Assembly: GCF_910594985.1 (NCBI RefSeq)
Contig: NZ_CAJVCE010000040.1
Location: 1 to 37,762 of the forward strand
Length of the DNA stretch: 37,762 nucleotides
Direction of reading: 5' to 3'
From: Paenibacillus allorhizosphaerae
GTDB lineage: Bacteria; Bacillota; Bacilli; Paenibacillales; NBRC-103111
Shown: piece by piece, positions 22,757-31,700 of the stretch
Position numbering within the stretch: the first letter of the stretch is position 1
Layout: every line of letters begins with the position of its first letter
The notes under the pieces: generated by a model
What the model saw: the letters and a program-made list of their open reading frames with translations, nothing else
Told to the model about the DNA's origin: nothing
Databases searched by the model: none
Position numbers and translations under genes: made by a program

Positions 22757-23347
22757 ATGCAAAGTGAATACATGTACCAATTACTCAAAAAAATGAAATA
22801 TGGTGATCAACAGGCGTTTCATACGATGTATGATGCCACCTATCAGGACATCTACCGGACAGTCTCCTTTCTGGTGAATCATCAGCAGGATCGGGAAGAT
22901 ATCATGAATGAGATCTATATGCAAATGTGGACCTCACTTGCCAACTACGATACGAACCGACCTTTCCGCTTCTGGCTACACGGCTTGGTAATCCGTCAAG
23001 TGCAAAGATTTCGGGTCAAGAGCTGGCGGAGATTCCGAATTTTTGAACGCATTCGTGCCTTCTCTCGGGAAGAGTCTCATTGGGATCAACCTACTGTGTT
23101 GATGGATGGGACGAACCAAATGATATCGCAGGCAATCCAAAAACTGACCGATAAACAGCGGACAGTGATTATCTTCCGCTTTTTTCACGACTATACTCTT
23201 GAGGAAATTGCAACTTTGCTCGATATTCCACTGGGTACAGTCAAGTCCAGATATCATGCTGCCCTTCAGTCGCTTCGAAAAAACTTATGGAATCTCCCCC
23301 CGGAAAGGATGGAAAAAATCAATGACTATCGAACGCAAAATTCGTGA
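22757..23347 (+). CDS. ECF-type RNA polymerase sigma factor
   Basis: The 196-residue protein has sigma region 2 (FHTMYDATYQDIYRTVSFLV, DREDIMNEIYMQMWTSL, with FRFWLHGLVIRQVQRFRVK) and region 4 (IQKLTDKQRTVIIFRFFHDY, then LEEIATLLDIPLGTVKSRYHAALQSLRKNL). It lacks the long regions 1 and 3, as ECF factors do. AGGAGGG stands seven to nine bases before ATG 22757. Its 3' end overlaps the downstream membrane protein by 26 nt, the usual sigma/anti-sigma arrangement, so its activity is probably held by that protein. Confidence 0.9.
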   Translation: MQSEYMYQLLKKMKYGDQQAFHTMYDATYQDIYRTVSFLVNHQQDREDIMNEIYMQMWTSLANYDTNRPFRFWLHGLVIRQVQRFRVKSWRRFRIFERIRAFSREESHWDQPTVLMDGTNQMISQAIQKLTDKQRTVIIFRFFHDYTLEEIATLLDIPLGTVKSRYHAALQSLRKNLWNLPPERMEKINDYRTQNS

Positions 23348-24377
23348 ACATCTGCACAAAGAGGGGGAAACTATGGAGTGTCCTCCAACCGTTTCCAAAC
23401 GAATAGAACAATCCTATTCTCAATATTTGCAACGAAAAAGGAGCGAAATAACCATGAAAAAACGATTCATTGGCGGAATAGTTGCTGCTGCGATTTTGAT
23501 TCCAACCGCAGCAATTGCGGCCCCTCCCCTGATTGAAATGCTTACTAGAGCACCAATAACTGCTGAGCAAGTCAAGGTGGATGAGGTGGGCAAAGCAACA
23601 CTTGAGAAGCTGTATAGCGCATTTCCCGAAACAAAATCGTTTGAGATTATCGATGCAAGCAGCGTTCAAGGTGTCCAAACAAGCATCACATTACAGGAAA
23701 AAGGAGGAATCGGCAAAAAGATTACCCTTCATACAAACGGTATTACGGGTGCGATTGAACACGTGAATCAAGAGAATTGGGAGCCTAAGGAGAAGCCGCT
23801 CACTGCTTTAACCGATCAGGAAATCAAGTCGAAGGTAGATTATCTCATTGATAAAATGTATGGCAACATCGAAGAATACGAGTTTGCTATGGAGCAAATG
23901 GAGAACCCGGATCATAAAACGTTTATGTTGAATTACACCAAAAAGGGATCAAAAACACCGTTCTACCAGGTATTTGTTCAGGGCAATACAATCAGTGTTT
24001 CTCTGATCGGAGGGGAGACTACACCTTCAAACATTAAAGTAGAAGGTTTCTTCTCTACAAATGGTAAGCCTGATTATTTTGCTGATGCCTATTTAAATGA
24101 TGAAAAACTGTTTTCTTTACTAAAAATTAGCCCAACGGAATTAAAGCAAGAACTAGCAAAAGGTAAATCGGTTGTGGAAATTGCAGCATCTAAAAATGTA
24201 TCTAGACAACAAGTGGTTGATATCATTGCAAAAACACAGGTTGATTTACAAATTCAAGGCGAAAATAGTGGCGATGTTCCAAAAAGCAATCTTTCCAATG
24301 AACAACTGTTAAAAGCTGTTGAACCAAAAGTATTGCAAATTATTGAACACAAAACGGAAACATCGTCGAAGAAATAA
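23322..24377 (+). CDS. Membrane-anchored anti-sigma factor-like protein
   Basis: The 351-residue protein has a short cytosolic head (1-45, KIREHLHKEGETMECPPTVS), one helix (about 47-67, FIGGIVAAAILIPTAAIAA) and a large extracellular part. The extracellular part ends in a helical unit SPTELKQELAKGKSVVEIAA-SKNVSRQQVVDII. This is the layout of anti-sigma proteins that hold an ECF factor at the membrane until an outside signal arrives; no zinc-binding HxxxCxxC motif is seen. ATG 23322 is chosen by overlap with the sigma gene. A second ribosome site (AAGGAGCG) before ATG 23454 could start a form lacking the sigma-binding head. Confidence 0.75.
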   Translation: MTIERKIREHLHKEGETMECPPTVSKRIEQSYSQYLQRKRSEITMKKRFIGGIVAAAILIPTAAIAAPPLIEMLTRAPITAEQVKVDEVGKATLEKLYSAFPETKSFEIIDASSVQGVQTSITLQEKGGIGKKITLHTNGITGAIEHVNQENWEPKEKPLTALTDQEIKSKVDYLIDKMYGNIEEYEFAMEQMENPDHKTFMLNYTKKGSKTPFYQVFVQGNTISVSLIGGETTPSNIKVEGFFSTNGKPDYFADAYLNDEKLFSLLKISPTELKQELAKGKSVVEIAASKNVSRQQVVDIIAKTQVDLQIQGENSGDVPKSNLSNEQLLKAVEPKVLQIIEHKTETSSKK

Positions 24378-24454
24378 CAAGTCAAGGGTAATAGATCACA
24401 ACCATCGTAGGTGGTCGGGGACTAGGTGCATTATAACCTTGACTCTAAACGGTG

Positions 24455-24497
24455 ACCCGCAAGAAGGCATTTTTAATGAAAAGTCCTGCGGGTTTTT
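24455..24497 (+). terminator. Terminator of the sigma/anti-sigma operon
   Basis: ACCCGCA (24455-24461) pairs with TGCGGGT (24487-24493), followed by TTTT. The loop is large (25 nt), which is unusual. It lies about 80 nt past the anti-sigma stop. Confidence 0.55.
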
Positions 24498-25042
24498 AAG
24501 TTTCAAGACTACAGATTCAGAGCTTTTACTTATGATTGTGATTTGACAACCACCTTGGGGTTTTAGGCACTTCCTGTTTCACGGCTTACCAAGAGCAAGC
24601 TTAAAGGTCGGGCGGCTTTCCTTTGTCCATAATCTACTGAAAAAAATCTCCGTAGACCTAAAATCCGCTCGAAGTAACGATCACATTCGAGGAAGATGAC
24701 CCCTTTTTGGACAGCACTTTTGCGATTATTCACCACGCTGCATAAACAACTTTTCTAACAGATTTTGGAACATTCCGTCTAACGAATTATGGAACAATTC
24801 CAATTAATTCTGGAATATCACAAAACAGAAGAACTGTGTGGCGTCATAATTATTGAGAATATAACAGTATAAAATGTCGATTTATCAAGGAAGATTTTCA
24901 AAATTTATGAGAAGCACTCATAACTTAAAAGTTTTAGAATGCACTTTTTTTCCATAATTAATGAGAATATCCGCAAAGTACTCACTGCATATTTCATACA
25001 CCACAATGTATTTGATTGTTTCGAGGCGTAAATCATCTTGAA
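24498..25042. other. AT-rich gene-free region with short repeats
   Basis: No convincing gene on either strand. It contains three spaced copies of TTnTGGAAyA (TGGAA at 24766, 24790 and 24811). An 18-bp direct repeat with one mismatch occurs at 24845-24862 and 24953-24970 (CATAATTaTTGAGAATAT type), with a weaker related TTATGAGAA at about 24905. Such clusters can mark a recombinase-binding end of a mobile element, but no such gene is present. Confidence 0.4.
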
Positions 25043-25086
25043 CAAAAAAAGTGCTTAACATTGACTATTAGTCAAAGTTAAGCACT
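25043..25086 (-). terminator. Strong minus-strand terminator behind a pseudogene
   Basis: AGTGCTTAAC-a-TTGACT (25050-25066) pairs with AGTCAA-a-GTTAAGCACT (25070-25086), 16 bp with one mismatch and a 3-nt loop. An A-run on the left gives TTTTTTT on the minus strand. It lies 45 nt past the stop of the frameshifted gene at 25132, so it is that gene's surviving terminator. Confidence 0.8.
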
Positions 25087-25131
25087 GAAATGTTGTTCTC
25101 CAAGCTATTTTAATAATAGATAGTTTTTAAT

Positions 25132-25505
25132 CTAGTATTTCTCACGATAGGCTATTCCTATTTCAATATCAAATACAATGGGGAACCTTACGAAACTTTT
25201 CTATTAAACGACATTCTTCAAAGTTAAAATCAGGTAAGTATATTATTTTAAGATTCATACTACTATAGATACATATCTCCCAATCATATCTTATATTCTA
25301 GTGACTTCTGGAACCAATTTTCATTGCAAGCCAATTTACAGGAATAAGATAATATTTCTAAAAAAAGCACTGAAACTCTTGATTCATTTCGATCAAGGAA
25401 TTTTAATAAAATTATTATGGACACAAATTCCAGCTTTTATACATTAGTCATTAAAAGCCATTCAAGTTGCGTGTTTAATTCATCTTCTGTTGTCGGATAA
25501 CAAGA
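25132..25505 (-). pseudogene. Decayed gene with one nonsense codon and two frameshifts
   Basis: Read on the minus strand, coding-like sequence runs about 120 codons: PTTEDELNTQLEWLLMTNV, TAA, KLEFVSIIILLKFLDRNESR, VLFLEILSYSCKLACNENWF, QKSLEYK, frameshift near 25290, RYDWEICIYSSMNLKIIYLP, DFNFEECRLIEKFRKVP, frameshift in a CCCC run near 25180, then IVFDIEIGIAYREKY and TAG at 25132. The even amino-acid character across breaks and the strong terminator just behind support a once-real protein. I do not recognise the family. No credible start was found. Confidence 0.5.
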
Positions 25506-25530
25506 ACCTTATCCCATTCCCGACAGACGA

Positions 25531-25557
25531 AAACCCATCACTAGCTGCGATGGGTTT
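25531..25557 (-). terminator. Terminator of the glucan synthetase transcript
   Basis: AAACCCATC (25531-25539) pairs with GATGGGTTT (25549-25557), a perfect 9-bp stem with a 9-nt loop. On the minus strand it runs into TTTTCGTCT. Confidence 0.65.
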
Positions 25558-25733
25558 CAATGCATTTTACTTCTTAAATTGTGAGCCTGGATACGTATTG
25601 ATCGACGTAACTTCGTAAAGATATTTGTTGTTCTGTTTGAGGCTTTTCGAAATTCCTCATAGATACACTTAGTGGCGTGAACGAATTCATTGTATGTTCC
25701 GTTTTCGGAATCGTGATTGAGCGTCTCGATCAT
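25557..25733 (-). CDS. 58-aa frame coupled to the glucan synthetase stop
   Basis: ATG 25733 overlaps the stop of the giant gene as ATGA and opens 58 codons to TGA at 25557, right at the terminator stem. The peptide is basic and soluble (NEFVHATKCIYEEFRKASNR, FTKLRRSIRIQAHN). There is no independent ribosome site, so it would depend on coupling. It may be a small gene or leftover 3' sequence. Family unknown. Confidence 0.3.
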   Translation of the reverse strand: MIETLNHDSENGTYNEFVHATKCIYEEFRKASNRTTNIFTKLRRSIRIQAHNLRSKMH

Positions 25734-28700
25734 AAAATGACCGAGACGCGACGCTCTCCGCCTTCGTCCAGCAGTTCGATATAGGTATCGGGTCCGGCTT
25801 TCAGGCCTCCCTCGAACGCTTTATCGCCTTGGCCCAGCTTGCTCCAAGCGATGATGCTCCATATAACTCCGTGCGTATATTGAGCCCCGTTTTCGCGAAT
25901 GCCGGGCGGATAGCCCTGAATATACCCCGGGCTTGGGTCGGTGCGGTCAAACGGCGGTGTCAGGAGCTTGACAACGGACAGTTCGCGGTCTACTAGCTCT
26001 CGGTCGAACGACTTCATCGCTTGATGGGCGCGGTCCTGCGGTGCTGCTCCGGAGATGACGGACCAAGATTGCGCAATGGAATCGATTCGGCACTCTCCGT
26101 TATGAATAGAGCCGAGCCAAGTGCCTGCATCCGTAAATGCCCTCCGATACCAATGACCGTCCCAAGCATGCTCATGAATCGCTTGTGCAAGCTGCTCGCG
26201 GATTTGCTTATAACGTGTCTGTCGCTCTGTCTCGCCCCGTTCCCCGCACAGCCGCTCAAACCGCTGCAGCATCTCGCATAGAAACCAACCGAGCCACACG
26301 CTCTCGCCGCGCCCTTCATCACCAACCAGGTTCATGCCGTCGTTCCAATCGCCAACCCCAATGAGCGGCAGCCCGTGCTCGCCGATCCGCTGCAGCGCTT
26401 TGTCGATCGCCCGGATGCAGTGCTCGTACACCGTGCCGCTTTGGCCGGACTGCACCGTCGGCTCATATCGCTCATGCTCGCCTTCCTTCAGCGGTTCACT
26501 CGCAATGTAAGGGACCTTCTCTGCAAAAATCGCATCATCCCCCGTATGCTCTGCATAACGCGCCGCCGAGTACGGCAGCCACAATAAGTCGTCGGAAAAC
26601 AGCGTTCGGATGCCGCGTTCCGTTTCTTCATGCCACCAGTGCTGCACATCGCCTTCCTCATATTGATGGGACGCATGAAGAAGAATCTGCTTCCTTGCGT
26701 GCTCAGGCAGCGTATGAAGAAGCGCAAGAGAATCCTGTAGCTGATCCCTGAATCCGTACGCGCCTCCCGCTTGGTAGAAGGCGGAGCGAGCCCACATCCG
26801 GCAAGCCAGCGTCTGATAGAGCAGCCAACCGTTAAGGAGTATATTGGCCTCGGGAGAGGGAGTGTCAACAACAATCTGATCCAGCGTACGATCCCAGAAG
26901 TCCTTCATCTCTTTCCAAGCTGCGTCGCAGCCGGACGCTGAGCGGTATTGCTGTGCCAGGCTCGCTGCCGCAGACCCGGATGATTCGCAGCCGAGCAATA
27001 TGATGACCTCCGTTTCCTCACCGGCCTGCAGGCTAAGCGTGCACTGGATGGCGCCGCAGCTTGCGTATTGTGCGTTCGTTCGCCCGGATAGGCGGGTACG
27101 GTTCAGCGCTGCGGGCCGCTCTAAGCTTCCGTTCCTGCCGATGAATTCCAGCTGATCCGCGGTCCAGGATAAGTCGCTGGAAGCCAAGGCGTTCTGCGGG
27201 AAGATGCCGAGGAACGCCGTCGCATCCCGGAACGTCTCTTGATACCGGTTCTGAGCGGTAAGAATAGACGCCGCTTCATCCCACTCGCTTACGATGAAGG
27301 GGGCATTCGGTTGGCGCAGCACGCCGATAACCCATTCGGCATAATAGGTGACCGAAAGCCGCCGATCCTCGGACGTGTTGTTCTTTATGCGCAACCGCAT
27401 AATTTTGACCGGATCCTCCTTTGGGATGAACACGGTCATCGTATGCCGAATCCCCTCGCGCTCGTGCTCGAACGTTGTAAAGCCGAGGCCGTGAGTAACA
27501 AGATAGGGAGCCGCGTGCTTTCCTGCAGCCGGCGTGATGGTCCACAGTTCGCCCGAATCGTCATCCCGCAAATAACCGAGCTCCGCCGGCGGGTCAAGCA
27601 CCGGATCGTTAGACCATGGCGTCAGCTTGCATTCCCGGCTGTTTCTCCAGAACGTGTACCCGGTGCCGAGCTCAGAGACAAGAGCGCCGAAGCCTGGGTT
27701 GGCGAGGACGTTAATCCATGGCGCCGGCAAATGCTTGCCGTCCTTGATCAGGAGCTTGTATTCCCTGCCGTCCGCAGCAAACCCGCCCCAGCCATTATAG
27801 AACCGTACATCCTTCACCTCGAGAGAAGGTGCTTGTGCGGGTAGAACGGCTTGCCGTCGGCTCCGCCGCGCTGCCGGTAAAGACTCCGGCATCACGGCAC
27901 CGGCACTGCGCCGCGGCAGACGAAGCTGGCCGGAAATGCTGGGTCCGCCGGCGTTCAGCACCACTCGTGCTACTGCGGCGAGGAGCGTCCGGTCTTCCTC
28001 GCCGAGCCGGTTTTCCGGAATGACATGAATCCCGGCTGAACCTGCTCCAAAGCGGTCAACACCATGCTCTACCGCGCGCTCCAGAGCATGCTGCAGGTCT
28101 TGCTGATAGCCGCCTGAAGATTTGTTCAGTATGACAAGGTCAAACCGGAGCCCCAGCCTCCTCAAGTACTCGTGTCCTGTCAGCAGCTTCATGAGAAACG
28201 GCAGATGGTTTCGGTTATCAATATGCAGAGCGATAACCGGTCTGTCGCCGGATATGCCGAAGGACCATAGGCCCGACTGTCCCTTTGAATTTACGGCGAT
28301 CCGGATGCTGCGCTCGTTTCTTAGCGGCGGCGTGTATAATACTTGGCCCGCGAGCCGCTGAAAGGCGGCAGCGTCCGCCTGATCCAGGCGAAGGTTGCGA
28401 AGCTCGATTCGGCTTCGGGTCCAGGCGAGTTGGAAGGTCCGCTCCACCGCTTGCGCATGGGTCAGTCTGGACACCACGTCCACGGCTTCTTCCTTCGTTT
28501 CGGCAACCGAAGTGACCGCATAAAGGCGCACCTGCTCACCCGGCTCCACTTGCACCCGACGCCGCATGACGAAGGCCGGGTCGGCGACAGACCCTGTCTT
28601 CCCCTTCAGCCGGGAACGGATGGCTTGCGGCTCCGTGAGCGAATACCCTCGTCCAATGAAAGCGGCCCGGTCTGTCTCGAACTCGGCAGGCCCTAGCGTG

Positions 28701-31700
28701 TGGCCTTCCGCCGTCAAAATATGAGCGGACCAAAGCGCACTGTCCTTCGCCTCTCGTTTGCGCCGGCTGGCAACAAGACACCCGCGCTCTTCATCATACG
28801 CAGTGCGGATAAACAACTTACTGAAAGCGGGATGGGCATCATCCGCAATCGGGCTTGAGAGCGCAAGCTCAACGAAAGACGTAATTTCAAGCGTCTTCGT
28901 TTGATCCCCTCGGTTTGTAAGTGTGATGCGGCGTACTTCCGCATCGGTGTCAGGGGAGACGCATATTTCCATGTGTGTTTCTATACCGGCGTCCTTGCGC
29001 ACGAAGGTCGCCTTGTCCAGTTCGAAACGGATTCGCTGCTCCGGCGATTCCACTCTGCACGGTTGGTACGAAGGGGACCAGATTAGATCGGACAAGACGT
29101 CCCGAATGTAAACATAGCTCCCCCAACCATCCCTTACAGGATCTTCTCTCCACCTGGTAACAAAGAGACCTTCCCAGCTGCTGAGCCCGCTTCCGCTGTT
29201 TGTGACCATCGTCGTAAAGCGTCCGTTCGAAAGCAGGCACGTCTCCGGCGTTGCGGTGTGGGGTGACGTATACTCTCTGACCGATCCGGCATCCTGGACG
29301 GATTTCTCCGCGCGCACCGGCGAGCGATACATCGCAGGATGCTTGATCCACTTCGGGCGCTGCGGAATGCGCTCCTGCAATAGCAGCTCTGCAGCGCGCA
29401 CCTCTTTGTTCCGGTGGAACCGTTCATACATGGTGCGCGGCAGAAGCAGATTGGACAATGTCAGCAGGCTCATCCCCTGGTGATGTGCCATAAAGCTGCG
29501 GATCACCATATGCTTGCGGCCTTCCGGCATCCGTCTCGGTGTGAAATCGATGGCCTCATAATAGCCGTATTTGCCGCGCCCGCCTAACTGCGCCATCTGT
29601 TTCAATGCGTTGAGCCCCTCCTTCGGGGCATACGGCAGTGCCATAATCGTTGCATACGGGGCAAGGACAAGATCCTGCTCAAGCCCCCGTTTAAACCCGA
29701 GGCCGGGAACGCCGAACGCTCTATACTGGTAGTTCATCTGATAATCAAAGGCGAAGTAACCGGACTCGGAGATGCCGAACGGAACGCCCCGCTCATGCGC
29801 GTAATCGATTTGGCGTTTTACCACGGCTTGGTATGTGCTGTCCCATAACGTTTGGCGATACGTCTTCATGAAGAGCCATGGCATAAGATACTCGAACATC
29901 GTTCCGGACCAGGAGAGTAGGAACGGCCGGTTGCCCACCTTCGTCAGCGTTCTTCCGAGCGCATTCCAATGCGAGACCGATACTTGACCTAAGGCAATGG
30001 CGACAAAACTGGCTTGCCGTGCCTCGGATGCCAGCAGGTCGTAGAGCACGGCGTCCCTTACGTCTTGCTTCACGTGATACCCGAGAGAGAAAAGGTTCGT
30101 TTTCGGGTCATAAAGCGGACGAAAGTTTGTTGCCTGAACCAAGGCGTCGATCCGAGCGGCCAGAAGGTTTCCGCGAACCATCATGTCTGTCGAAGAGCCG
30201 GAGTCGAAATCATCCGCGAAGGCGACCTCGAATTGCTGTTTCGTCCACCGCTCCGGGCTATTAGGGCGAGAGTGCTCCACCTTCCGATCTCGATCGGCTC
30301 GCAGCCATTCAAGCAAGCCCTCCTTCAGCGTCAGCAAGCAGGCGACGAAATTTCCGGAATCGACCGTAGAAACGTACACGGGCAACAGAGGCGCCAACGT
30401 TTCCGTATCATACCAATTGTAGAGATGGCCCTCCCATTTTTCCATGCGCTCGATGGTACCCACGGTTCGCTCCAGGCGCTCGACAAGGCCCGGCGTATCT
30501 ATAAACCCGTAATCTCTGGCAGCTAACACACACGTTAAATACATCCCGATGTTTGTAGGCGAGGTCCGGTGCGCGATGCCCTTCTCCGACTCGATCTGCA
30601 CGTTATCGGGCGGCAACCAGCTATCCTGCTCCGTCACGTAATCCTCGTAGAAGGACCAAATGTCATGCGAAAGCTTACGAAGCTCCTCGGCTTCTTCCGG
30701 GGTGAACGTCTCGTTGACGCGGGCCGGGGACTGGTCGAGCCATCGAATCGCGAAAGGCGCAGCACTCCACAGTACAGCGATGGAGAGGCCGATCGCCAGT
30801 TCCGCTGCATTTTCGCTCCAAGTGGTGCCTGCAGCCATGAGCGCAATCAAGACGTACCCGCTACCTAGACCGGACAATGCGGGAGCGCCCGGCTTGCCGC
30901 TTAACCGTTCCACCTCCGCCTGATTTACCCATTCCAGAAGTTGACGCTTCGAAATAGACAATCGGTACAGCGTTCGGATGATGGCATCGAGCAGCATCAC
31001 GCTTTGGAATGGCAGAGTCATGAGCGAAATGAGCACATGACTCGATGTGACGAGTAAGCTTTTTGGGCGATACAGCAGCGTATGCAAGGTGACCAGCTGA
31101 CGGAGCACCGGGAGCAGCATCGTAAGCATCGCGAGCCCGAACCAGCGTACAGCGGAGCCTGGAAGCACCGGAACGGCAAGCAGCAAAATCGCCAGCAGTA
31201 CAGGCTGAAGCAAGCTGCGCCGCAGGTTGTCGATGATCTGCCATCGGTTGACGATGGATAAATTCGTTGGCACCAGCTCACCCCTGCCATTCCGAGCATG
31301 AGGCATTAGCCAGGGAAGCAGCTGCCAATCTCCGCGGGTCCAACGATGCAGCCGCTTCTGATGCGACAGGAAGGTAGGCGGGTGGTCATCGATGAGCTCG
31401 ATATCCGAAAGAAAGCCCGCTCTCAAAAAACCGCCCTCCAGCAAGTCATGGCTGAGCACCCGATTTTCCGGAATTCGGTTTCCCAGCACATGATCGAATA
31501 CTTCGACGTCGAAGATCCCTTTGCCCGTAAATATGCCTTGTCCGATCGCATCCTGATAAGGGTCCGACACCGCAAAGGCGTACGGATCAAGGCCGGGCTC
31601 AGAGGCCCATAAAGAGGACAGTCTCGATTTCTGTGCGCTCTCATAGGTCATCCCGATTCGTGGCTGAAGAACGCCGTAGCCCTCAATTACCCGGGTCCCG

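Noticed and set aside
24660..24750. Short plus-strand peptide EVTITFEEDDPFLDSTFAII ending in TAA
   Set aside because: Looks protein-like but only 27 codons follow a stop and no start is present; too little to call even a relic.
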